Below are positions 31,963 through 42,609 of a stretch of DNA of 43,220 nt, in pieces. How positions within the stretch are numbered: the first letter of the stretch is position 1; every line of letters starts with the position of its first letter. Origin of the DNA: Perkinsus chesapeaki. Its lineage: Eukaryota > Perkinsozoa > Perkinsida > Perkinsidae. The notes below the pieces were generated by a model that worked only from the letters and a program-made list of their open reading frames with translations, searched no databases and was not told where the DNA came from. Made by a program: the position numbers and the translations under genes. The stretch spans positions 1 to 43,220 of the forward strand of contig JAAPAO010000244.1 in the NCBI GenBank assembly GCA_013115145.1, written 5' to 3'.

Positions 31963-32897
31963 GCAGATGTACCTACACCGACATTTCTCAAATTTGCCAC
32001 CAGATCGCCGTCACCACAGTTTATGTAGGTCATCAAACGATTTCAACCTTAGCAAACATGCCGGCCACGCGTCTCCAGCTTTGCAGTTCTTTTCCTTATC
32101 ACCCCAAGCCAAATCAGGATCCAAGTGGCCTCCCTTCCAAAACTGGGTTATTCCTCCCTGTGAAAGGGCAGCTCCTGGTCGATGAGATCGGCCCACCAAA
32201 TGCAGGCACGATATCCGAAGGATTCCGCGAGAGGGGAAAGTCATTAGCAACTAATGAGGGCTCTGAATGGTGGATGAGGGAAGCCGATTGATAGAGAGAA
32301 ATGGATGACAAACAACTTTGCAACCGATGGACGCATACTGAGGGGATGAAGAGGATCATATGGGGATGGCTTAGCCAGTGATATCAGCAACGACCCGGCA
32401 ATGCCACGAAAGAATACCGAGTCTGTATGGCATTTCTGAGAGTATATTAGGAACTGAAGCCAGACACACGAGGTGCTAGTAATCTGTAAAGGGGGCGATT
32501 GGGGCACCACTGCCTCCAAGCGGATGTAGATAGGGAAGCCGCCCAAAACACCATTATGTGTCACAGAGATAAACATGAACCACATTTACTCTCTTTATTG
32601 AGAGGAAGTGGAGGTGGACCCTTGATATATTAACGAAATTATATCAGAAATTTGAACAAAAGAGATCTATACAGCGAATGAGTTATGATTATGACATAGT
32701 TTCAAGATCTATATATTATTTTTCATCCTCTAATTAGGTGGATACTGTAAGCCTGGACCAGGCTGCTGCCTGGTTGATGCTAACGGCCCATAACCCTCTC
32801 AAAGACCCCATCATTTATTATTCAGCAAAATAAAAAGTAAGAATAATAATAAACTGATGCTGAATATTAACTGAAATATACATTAAATGTTGCTTTC
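31963..32897. other. Unassigned block with long opposing ORFs
   Basis: Both strands have open frames of 80-125 codons between 31914 and 32585 (plus strand GQLLVDEIGPPNAGTISEGF; minus strand FPIYIRLEAVVPQSPPLQIT). It is GC-richer than its flanks. I could not decide which strand codes or name a family. A captured element or an old gene is possible. From 32600 to 32897 nothing is seen. Confidence 0.3.
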
Positions 32898-33341
32898 TTA
32901 AAACCGCATAGACTCCCGACTGGCCTCACTTGCCCCTGAAACCACCAATACCACCACCCACAGACCCCCCCCTTACTACCATGTTGCAGCATCTCTATCT
33001 CTTCTGGTCGGCGACCTGGCACCACCGCGAAGGTTGATGCTCCCAATCGTGAATGATTAACACTAGATCCATCCTCAGCCTCCACCAGATGGGCTCGAAC
33101 CTCCTGCATTACATCTTCCCTTAACCGTACCAATCTCCTTATCGAAGCCCTTCTCTGGTACTGCCGATACCTAAAATGGGCCTCGCTATACCTAAACTGG
33201 TGATCAAACTCTTACGGCTTACCCATATATTGTCGCTGATGTTAGTACCACTCCTATCACTAAGAACAATAAGAAGGCTGGTAGACTGCTGATATGCTGA
33301 CTACCAGGTGCAGGTTCTATAGGGGTCCATGGCTCTGACAT
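32898..33341 (-). CDS. Single-pass membrane protein, 122 residues
   Basis: Three exons (33341-33223, 33191-32980, 32935-32898) with introns of 31 and 44 nt give 122 residues, all in phase. It begins MSEPWTPIEPAPGSQHISSL, has one membrane helix (PAFLLFLVIGVVLTSATIYG) and a basic, helical tail (RYRQYQRRASIRRLVRLRED), ending SRESMRF. The second intron contains a G8 run, so a one-base sequencing slip there would not matter. Topology suggests a small tail or signal-anchored protein; the function is unknown. Confidence 0.65.
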
Positions 33342-33664
33342 TTACGAGCTTAAAACTACTAATATACTCTCAACTGGAAAATGTGATTATTCTGTGATGT
33401 GATATAATAGAGAATATTACATATTAACATAATATCCATAACTTAATTATCACCAACAGTCGAGTAGTATCATATTTAAGGTTTTGAAATCAACGTGCAT
33501 TGTTCGCTATTATCGAACCATGACAACCCCTCTCTCTCCCTTGTGACATAACAAAACACTTAACACTTCCTCAGGCATTATATCGCCTCGGAATTGCAGG
33601 AAAAATGACTTAGTGTAATATTCAGTTTATTAATAATAACGATAATGCCGCATCCCGTTTGAAT
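33342..33664. other. Intergenic, no gene seen
   Basis: These 323 bp between two minus-strand genes hold no ORF or RNA gene. They are AT-rich in the first half. Confidence 0.5.
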
Positions 33665-36600
33665 TTACTCTTCAACCTTTGTATTACTTTCCTGCACTTC
33701 AACCTTTCCCCACAAGTCCGCCAACTGCCTGTGAGTTTCCGTAGTCCTCTTAACAAACTCCTTGGCCACTTCATTATAAACAATCGTTTTGCTCTCCATG
33801 AACTTCTTCATCTCAATCATAGTAGCATTGTATCCACTGCGCCAGTAATAAGCCTCGACCATATCCCTTTGGTCGTAGAGCTTCTGTAAAGAATCGCTGG
33901 CCGTCCCCGCCGCGCCAGAGGCAGGCGCTGATGAGTCCTTTTTAAAAGTGCCCTCAACGGTCTTAACTGGATGCTTCAACATGCTCGTCATACCGCTCTT
34001 TTTGCTACTTCCCCCCGTCTTCTGGCGAATCTTATCATTCAACTTATCTTTCATTTCTCCAAGCTCAACAACCTTATCGATGGATTCCATCATAGCCGAG
34101 CAGTCCGTAACTTCCCTCTGTATCACCGAAGCAAGCAGCTCCAAATGGAAAGCTTGCGCCGGTGCCGATAAGATATTTTTCTGCTCATAAAAAGCATCCG
34201 CCAAATTGACTCTGACAATATCCTTCTGGTGCTCAGCCTCACACAAAGCGTGTCCTGCGCCCTGCGTAGCTATAGTATTGATATCTTGCAATTTATAATG
34301 ACATTGCCCCAACGCCAATGTTGCCTTATTAAAGCTCTCCGCAGAAGTACTCAACTGCGCTAATAACTTTTTCAATGCCGATTTATGATCGCCAAGATAG
34401 GTCTTTGCAGTAGTCACCAAAGGCCTAATGTCGACCTGACTACCACTAGTCTCCGCTGCCTGCTGCTCTTCGCCATTGTCACCTTCTTTAGGACTCCTAA
34501 AATCCAAGATATTCTCCCATCTTTAATATAGTACATAAGTACCTTTACAAGTCCACACACTTTATATATTCATCACATTGGTCTTAGGGTGGTATCACAC
34601 TATAAATTAGAAAATAGTGAATGGCATGAATATAAAAATATAAACTATATTTATTATTTATTATATCATTACTATATTTATTATAGTTTATATTTATAAA
34701 CTATATGAAAATATTTAGAAAAATAACGATATTTACAAGATATATAGAAACAAGAAACATTTTAAACAGATTCAAACCCATCTCAACACACTAAGTTAAT
34801 TTTCGGCATCCAAGACATTTTCAAAAACATCGATAGAAGCATCTCTATTACTCATTCTCCTTAGTACTGCTACCCTCCTCGGTAGTAGTTACATCCGCAC
34901 TGCCTGCTCGCTGGGCACTTGCCTGGTATCTATTAATCAACACTAACTTTAACGACAATACAATCGATATTACTCCGGGACCTCTCTATCATAAATCGCT
35001 CTATTGAAGTCCTCAATCATGCTTTCCATAGACTTATTCGCGAAATCCTAATATATATATTATTACTATTGTTATTTTATCTCCTTACCTTTTTGGCCAT
35101 CTCGTAGGTGTTCTCCTGTGTCGCTAGGAACGTTGCCATTATAGGAGAGTTCCGCAACCATGGACGAGCACAGCACCTAATAAGGGGGCATATCGCACTA
35201 CTCGGACAAGTGAGTACAGACAACAATCACAATACGGATAACAATCATCAATACAGTAATCATGATTCGAGCGAATCTAATGGCCGTTTTAGAACACGAC
35301 GAAAGAACCAACTAACAGTAAAGTAATCAAAGTCCACCGAATGTAGACATACTTGGAATGAGTTCACAGAAAAGTGGTAATAACTTACCACATTTATCCG
35401 ATCCTAGGAAGCTGAACGTTATTTAATTACATAGATACAGTAAGGTCTATAATTTATTAGGTAAAAATAAAAAAATTATATTTTGTATCATTTTTGTATT
35501 TTTTGTAAGGCAATAAAAATACTAAACACCAATAATCTGCTCACCAGATGTGAGCAGCATTACAATGTAAGTATATTGAGGTATTATAACGTGTGTATAT
35601 TTCATAACGATCAAAATCTTTAGAAGGCTTTAATTGATAAGTCTAGGGGAGTACACCAACAACACTATAGCTTTCAATACAAAATTAACTTCATTTAATC
35701 TTTCCAGAGACCCCCGATGCAGGTCTAGCATTACCTGGTTAAGAACTCCTCCAACGATTGCCTTCTGGCTTCAACTACACGATCTGTTGGCTTAATTTGA
35801 TTCATCACTGCTGTTGTTGGTTGCTTTAACAACACATGAAATTGGCTTTTACTAGCCAGGGGAGGTACAAATATACCAGGAAATGAGCGGACCTAAAAAC
35901 TATAATAAACTATACATACTTCATATAGTTCCGTAGAACTGCCCGAGATAATATATAATGTGATTGTTAAGCTTGTCGTCTAAGTTCCACTCGACATAGC
36001 TTGACGCTTAACAATAGTAATAAAATTGATTTAAATAAGCTGGCGAGCTGCACGAGAAGGACCACTGTTGGCGTAGCATCCGCGACTAATCTCCGAGCCG
36101 TTCCATGGTGGTGAGAGCGTTATGCTATATTATAAATATATCACTATAATTTTTTACTAGGCAACACTTCTCTCAAGCCTCCCAGTTCTTATGTCGGTAT
36201 AGCTCTACAGTAATTTATACAATGTATTATCCATAGACAATATAGCCCCCAACAAATTTATAAAAGCAGCAAGTAAGCAATATTTAATCAGCAGTGTATT
36301 ATTACCAGTTCTTCCCTGAGAACTGTGAAGTCCGTATATCTCTTCCTGGTGTTGCTACTAACACCCGACGCTCCAGTGACCTAATCAAACCAAGCTCTAC
36401 CATAGTAAAATATAGATATCCTACCGAGACTGCGTATGTTGTTATCTTATGAATACCAGCCGGCCCAGCGCGCTTGGTCTGGGGATCTGTCACGCTTACT
36501 GTGACGCCTTGGTCCTCACTGAATAGGACATCATTATAATAACCGACTTCACTTATTACATTGACATTGATCCCGATCTGAAGAGCTTATTAAACTCTTG

Positions 36601-37224
36601 GGGAGATACCGTAACTGAATTAAGTCAAGTCGACCACGAGGACGGGAGAGCTGCGTGGAAGATGTAATTGAATTGAAACTATTATCATATTATTATACAG
36701 TATTAAATATTGATATTTATGGAACTATTTAAGCCATTATCTATCTAATAGGTTATAATAGTAAGTATGATTATAAATCCTAGATTAATTTGGATTTTCC
36801 CAAACATGGTTTGAAAGTTCTAATCAATACAAATGACAATAGAAACCTGCAACCATTTGCTCGCACCAAAGACTCGCTACTGCTCTATTTCTCCAAATAC
36901 TATGAACCTCACAGACCTCGACATGATATTAACTTATGATGAAATTGTGTTTAAGATTTTTCCACGATGCGCTAATAAAAGGGGAAGAGATGCACAACAT
37001 GCATCTTTTCCTGTATGACTCTCGATAGACCAGAAATAATTTTGAGACAAGAGACAGCAGGATTTACCTTCAAATTGCTGCTCTATATTGGCAGCTTGCT
37101 CTTCCTCATTCCTTCTAGTGGCATCATCATCATCATATTCTCCATCATCGAATGAGCCATTAACAGGTAGAGTTGGACTGCCACTGCCGCCGGCGGCGGT
37201 TGTTGTCTTATCTTTAGTGCTCAT
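33665..37224 (-). CDS. PX-BAR sorting nexin (SNX1/2/Vps5-like)
   Basis: The gene spans an acidic N-terminal exon (37224-37068; FDDGEYDDDDATRRNEEEQ), a PX domain and a BAR-like domain. PX exons: 36577-36425 (VTVSVTDPQTKRAGPAG, TTYAVS), 36341-36306 (RYTDFTVLREEL), about 35938-35920 and 35892-35735 (SFPGIFVPPLASK, VVEARRQSLEEFLTR). Then 35176-35089 (RPWLRNSPIMATFLATQEN), 35047-34974, 34929-34852 and the BAR exon 34496-33665, a long helical region ending TETHRQLADLWGKVEV. Phases agree from 35892 to the end. RYTDF and RRQSLEEFL are PX hallmarks that bind phosphoinositides. SNX-BAR proteins shape endosomal tubules for retrograde sorting. Three introns are long (about 367, 558 and 355 nt); one is 27 nt. 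Linkage of the N-terminal exon is inferred. Confidence 0.75.
34636..34695. repeat. AT-rich inverted repeat inside a long intron
   Basis: AAATATAAACTATA (34636-34649) is the exact reverse complement of TATAGTTTATATTT (34682-34695), with 32 nt between. A further partial copy (TATAAACTATAT) follows at 34696. It lies in the 355-nt intron of the sorting nexin gene and may mark an inserted element. Confidence 0.75.
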
Positions 37225-37549
37225 ATTTAAAATATATAACAATCTAAACCTGATGGAAGATAAATACAGTACGATCTAAGTCATCGTAACATTCTGACAG
37301 TTATATAAACTGTTGAAACATAAACTAATATCACAATCATCGCCAGACTCTATCCCGCATAGCAAAGACTATATGATACTAAACCCTACAGGTGGAATGT
37401 TCACCATAAACCTTCCATGAGACTAGCCCAGCCAACCATCCAATGCTCCATCACACAACACCTTTGCTCCTAGCAATCATGGCGAGAACTGAAACTGGTC
37501 AAAGTGGTAGAATAAATACAACAACAACAACAACTGAATAATATTACGT
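37225..37549. other. Intergenic, no gene seen
   Basis: These 325 bp separate the SLC44 3' end from the sorting nexin start. A CAACAACAACAACAACTG simple repeat lies near 37519. No gene or RNA is seen. Confidence 0.5.
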
Positions 37550-40500
37550 TTATACATATCTTATAGATCTGCCAATCATAGCCTGCTCCCCCGGTGCTGG
37601 AGAACTCACTCCAAACCCTTCCCCAGGGACACTTGATGGTGGTGGCGCGAATGGAGCACTAGGTATCGGTCTTATATCATCATCGCTACTAGAGACCAGC
37701 TGAGGTGTGCCTGTAACTGTGGTGGTGACATCCGACTCGACAAAAAGTGGGAGGCCCCTGTCCATAGGGGTACTTTGATTGGGGCAATCCTCTCTCAATA
37801 GCTCATAGACCTTGTTTTTAAATCTAGGCTGGAAGACGTTATTGTCATATTCGATGGCAATACAGAAGAATACGGTATCAATACTAGACATGACGATCTC
37901 AGCAATGAAGTTGAATAAGCAGTAACACAACGACCCAATAAACAAAGCGCAGGTGACAGAATTTAAGCCTTGGAGTAGATCAACTTGCCAAGTCTCCGAA
38001 CACATTCCATCGGATCCACAGACCCACGTTTGAAAGTACTGGGCCAACCAAGCTAATAATGTTATCGTTAACACAGGGGTAGATATCAACATAGCATATA
38101 ACAGTAAGACAGGTATTAAGAAATACCAAGGCATCACAGTTAAGCTCTGAGAATCTTGCGCGGAGTCAAGCCAAGCCCAAGATGCTATACCGAGTCCTAA
38201 TGAAAATATGTAAGTACTCATAGTCACCTAACGAACAAAATAAACCAGTAAAGTACAAAACAATTCCTACCACATTTCCGCCAATAGAGTCGGTAATAAA
38301 GGCATCTCCCAGACGGTCCTTAACAACACTGAATGATCTCTTGGCTGATCCGCAGAATGCCTCCCCACAAAAGGTCTGAAAGAGCATCAAGTCAAGCTCG
38401 TATTGCTCAACATACACCGCAGGAGTACCATTTTCAAGTCGACATAAACGCTTTGCCGAAAAATTATTATGAAATGAAATAATTTTCTCTACTTTATTAT
38501 TATCTCAAGTATTATATTCCTCAACGATAAAATGATAATAATGCATTACGCGAGACGGTTGCAAGTACCGAATCAAATCGATTTTGTCGAATCACGTTCG
38601 CCTAAAATATCACTTCGATAAACTGCTATGAATATATCCCCAATATATACTATAGTTTGTCACCAATCGAGCCAGCTATCACTAATATTATTAAGTCCCA
38701 TATCAACTTCTCTACTACTAGTAGGTATTACCTGACCTATTAACATGAACTTTGAAAACATTTCCAGCACGCCCAATATGCAACCAGCAATACATCTCCA
38801 AAGGCAAGCAAGGGGGGATAGGCATATGGGTAACCAATTCATAGTGTCACTGATACGATTGACAATATAACGTACAATACCGACAAATAAGGAAGCAAAC
38901 CTAACAAGAAGGATAACAATAGCCAACTGCCCCATTAAGAATCAATACATAAAATCTGCATAATAATTATCAACTTTATCAAATTAACCCTGATGAAATT
39001 CATGGCTCTATATACTTCAGAGATCACCGAATGCTATCTACCGGAAGGAAGCGGCTTAAATTTCCCCAAGACTCGTCCATGTATAATATTTCCTACATTG
39101 CCCAATTGGTTGTTCGATGTTCGTTGTAGCCTCATACTTGCTTTTATAACCTACTATTTAATAGCTTCCTCTATTCGCAGACTTTCATCGAACTCGCATG
39201 GCATTTCACTAACCCAGTGCCTATAGACGTATTGGATCGCCGTCGGCAAGGAAACCGAGTTCCGAGGCGATTTGTCGGAATTCTAGTCGACTTTAGCATC
39301 TCCATGCAACCAAAAGCGTATTTCCTATAGTAATTTGGTGAAGATATTCGACAGCTCAACTAAAAGATTCCCTATCGCTGTATTCACCGGCGGCGGCCTT
39401 CTGCAAATACGCTGCCAAATGTAAGGAAACGACATGAATCTTCCAAATTCCATAATCTATATTTTGCCTTTCTAGATTATCCAACTAAGTCCAATAGATA
39501 AACTCGCATTTAGATGACGATTCGACGTCCTAATAACATCCGCCCAAATAATATTACATTATCGCCCCCGAACTTGACGTCAGTGCCCATCGGAGCCCCT
39601 TAAGAGCTGGTATTATAGGGGCATTGGGATCCGGAAAATACCATGCCCCGATACCAGCAGCACACACAACTGTTTTAATATTGAGGAATACATAGGTAAA
39701 GATAAAGAACATAGGACCGTAAATCCAACGGGAGACTACTATCCATTCTGGCTCTACCAGATGACACGTATTGGGGTCAACCTAATAATAAGCTAATAAC
39801 AGCAGCAGCACTCGAAATGATATTACCTCTTTTACGTTGAATGAAGCTATTATGAATGTTATCCACAAGGCAATATAACCAATATAAAGAGCCTCTACCA
39901 AAATAGATACCCCTATCACTGTAGGGCTGCATCTCAACCCTTCGGATGCTATAGAGATAACATCTGCCGATCTATTAATAGATCGCCAACACAATGCCAT
40001 GAAAATGAGCTCTATTCCAGCTCCTACTAGTAGCATCCAATTGTTAACTTCATATTCAACGAACCTGGGACATTACTCCGATTTTACGAAGGAAGTGTGG
40101 TAGTATTATTACCAGAAAGCCCAAAAGCCGACCAGTAGAACAACACCCAGAAATAGGGTGCCCCATATTATAGGTTTAACTAGTAGTTGAAGGGCATAGA
40201 GCCATGCTACGGCAAGGATAACTACACCAAGACAAATAACAGTAGGGACATACCAATACTTTCCCAACAAAGGCCAAAATGAAGGAAGTACCTATGATGG
40301 AGATGACATAGAGTAGCTTGAGGACACGTACCTCTTCATCCGGTACGGGCTTTAAGTTTCTGTTCAGGAGCCCATGATGCTTTGGCTTTTTAGGAAGGCT
40401 ATCAATACATTGGGTTAGCTGGTTGCACAGATCATCTTCAACACAGGCATAATTGTCCCTAATAATATGTTATTAAACGGTTACTGTTAAGAATGCTACC

Positions 40501-40895
40501 ATGAAGGTAGAGCTTGGCATTGTGTGGGTGCGTAGAGGTAATCATGTGGACAGATATCAGTGACGCCATTCTGACAAGAAACGGAATCGACTTTATTGAA
40601 AAGCTATTAAACGACGATGAAAGGATCGATCAGAACGATACGAGCGAGCGGTTGAAAATGTTAAAGAATATCATAATTCATTTTACGTGCTCACCTCAGG
40701 TGTGGATACATTATAATTAGTAGAGCCAAGTATAATAAATCCAGTAATAAGTTGCCATAACAAGCAGCCCCAGAATATTGCTATACACACCCAGTCGACA
40801 GGGCCAAGTCTCGACCTGATAAACTCAATCAGTTGTGTAGTCCAATTGGATACAATGTTACCTTCCAGACCATTTGATACCGGGTTCGAATCCAT
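37550..40895 (-). CDS. Choline transporter-like protein (SLC44/CTL family)
   Basis: Exons in order: 40895-40695 (start and first helix, WVCIAIFWGCLLWQLITGFI), 40458-40332 (cysteine-bearing loop), and 40291 on (LAVAWLYALQLLVKP). Next: NNWMLLVGAGIELIFMALCW, 84 residues to about 39782, then GAWYFPDPNAPIIPALKGLR. Last come MGQLAIVILLVRF with RYIVNRI and CLWRC (38935 region), 38417-38271 (FCGEAFCGSAKRSFSVVKDR) and 38227-37550. The FCxSAxxxF, YIxxR and RTLRYHTGSLA-like segments follow the SLC44 order and spacing. The family moves choline and ethanolamine or acts as a proton antiporter. The C-terminal tail is long, proline/serine-rich and unlike animal members. Introns range from 40 to more than 600 nt; joins at 40460-40694 and 39560-38940 are not exact. 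Confidence 0.85.
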
Positions 40896-41083
40896 GTAGA
40901 GGGGGAGCTTGTCTATCTATAGTAATAGGTACCCCTTTTTTATAATCCATAGGCCATATAATAATACCTGTCTCTAGTAAAGAGCGATCATATCCAACGT
41001 GCACTGAGAAAACGCAAGAAAGCGCAAGATGGCAAGAGATCGCTTTTTGTGCCACATTGTTGTTCTTCCGTCGGTTTATAACA
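40896..41083. promoter_or_regulatory. Compact divergent promoter region
   Basis: The 188 bp between the SLC44 start (minus) and the secreted-protein start (plus) must hold both promoters and 5' leaders. No TATA-like box is obvious at a fixed distance from either start. Confidence 0.5.
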
Positions 41084-41758
41084 ATGTTTACTACTTTGTT
41101 GTTATTACTAACGGCTGTTTTAAAGGCAGTCATCTCCGAAGTCCACCGTGTTCAAGCGATTGAACTTGAAGCTGATGAGTATAAGACCGTTAGGCCTTCC
41201 GGTAATGTTATCTGGCCGGAGCATCCACAAATGCGCAATTTACAGTAGACGTGCAGGAAGGAGAAGGCGGGCAGATGACAAAGCTGATGGCAGTCGTTAA
41301 TGGGAAGGACCTCGATATGATACGCTATGAACCATTATGTTGGCGACAAAATATTCCTAAAGTGAGGTGTTGTTATTTTTGTGGCAAGCGCCAGTACTAT
41401 CTTTATGAAAGGCATATTCAAGCTACTAGGGATACCTAGCTTACGTAAGGCTGGCTCACAGTTCTCTTTATGTGTAGACAATGATGGTTCGAAGTTCGTT
41501 GGCATCCGGGAAGGAAATGATAGATATATAGTACCAAGATCATTTGCTGTGGAAGGCTCAAAACCTGGCAAGAGATCGATAAACGGGGGCGACAAATCCA
41601 AACCAGTAAAGAAAAAGATCCGTCTATCGAACACTGCCGATGATGACTTACCTCGCTTAAGTGCCGATGATATTATCGCCAAACTTGGAGAGGATCCGCT
41701 TCTTGGTAAAGATGCCATTTTCCGAGCTCTGAATGAGTATACCGATAGTCATGAGTAA
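41084..41758 (+). CDS. Secreted or luminal protein, unknown
   Basis: Three exons (41084-41201, 41222-41361, 41423-41758) give 197 residues, in phase, with introns of 20 and 61 nt. The N-terminus MFTTLLLLLTAVLKAVIS is a clear signal peptide. The mature part begins EVHRVQAIELEADEYKTV and continues with QFTVDVQEGEGGQMTKLMAV. Near the C-terminus it is lysine-rich (GDKSKPVKKKIRLS) and then acidic (LSADDIIAKLGEDPLLGKDA). The lysine-rich stretch could be a processing or nucleic-acid binding site. No family recognised. The gene is divergent from SLC44. Confidence 0.65.
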
Positions 41759-41850
41759 CAGTTAGATTGGCGTAATAATACATGTAATGTGTGATGCTGT
41801 TGTTGTCATTCTATAAATGTTATGCGTTCAGTTAGAGGTGTGCGGGCGAC

Positions 41851-42459
41851 ATGCTTACAACGCCAGGAAATGGGTTGAGGTATGATCTTATAGGTTTGGA
41901 GATAGTCTTGATGTTGATTGCTCATAATAAACTCAAACAACAACAGCAGCAACAGTATAAAGTGTTATGCAGCCGATTAATAACAACTGTTCGAGGACAG
42001 CAACGATTCGATGAATCCTTTGACGAGGTTCAAGCTCAACATCCAGGCAAGGTCGAAGATACTTTAGGTGGTGACGCGAGTGGTGACAGGTCCCGATATG
42101 GATGCGGCTCCGTTACTGAGGAACTCTGCCTCGATCGTACGGGAAGATTCGGGAAGGAAACTGAAGAGACTAGAGCATTTTGAAAGGTTATAAATAAAGG
42201 AAAATGGTTAAGTATGTCGATTTAGGGGGGACACTGCGACGGCGATATTGAAAAAGACCAAATATCAAGTAGGGAGGAGTGTTGAGACTTATGATGAGAA
42301 GGAGAGGGCCGGGGTACAGAGGGCTATAGAGGCGGAGAAGAGGAAGAACAGGTAATAGGGAAGGAGACACGCTTTGTGTTAAGACTAACCGAGAGACACT
42401 CAAGACAAGACAAATCCAACCATGAAAAGGGTTGGGTCCTGAACCACGTTGGTGACTAA
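41851..42459 (+). CDS. Small basic protein, 134 residues, 5 exons
   Basis: Exons 41851-41879, 41973-42027, 42068-42186, 42226-42351 and 42384-42459 total 405 nt, and every phase agrees. Introns are 93, 40, 39 and 32 nt. The protein reads MLTTPGNGLSRLITTVRGQQ, then DMDAAPLLRNSASIVREDSG, YDEKERAGVQRAIEAEKRKN and a tail KSNHEKGWVLNHVGD. It is charged and largely helical. The first intron contains a CAA/CAG run. No family recognised; the helical charged middle could bind a partner protein or nucleic acid. Confidence 0.6.
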
Positions 42460-42609
42460 TAAATAGCAAGATTCTACAGGGTGCGTAAAATAAAAAGATT
42501 CTTATAACTTCTCATTACTAGTTTGATAATGTAACATAGATCAGTTTATAATCTCAATAGAAGCTATTATATTTAAACTGATTTTCTCCTATTCACACCA
42601 ACATTAAAA

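Noticed and set aside
35108-35326. Plus-strand ORF of 72 codons
   Set aside because: It overlaps the antisense of sorting nexin exons that fit the PX domain and splice in phase; its second half is Asn/His/Asp low complexity from simple repeats.
40514-40720. Plus-strand ORF (ISDAILTRNGIDFIEKLL)
   Set aside because: It looks protein-like but lies within SLC44 between two exons on the other strand, has no start context or neighbours, and overlaps SLC44 exon 1; kept only as a possible nested gene.
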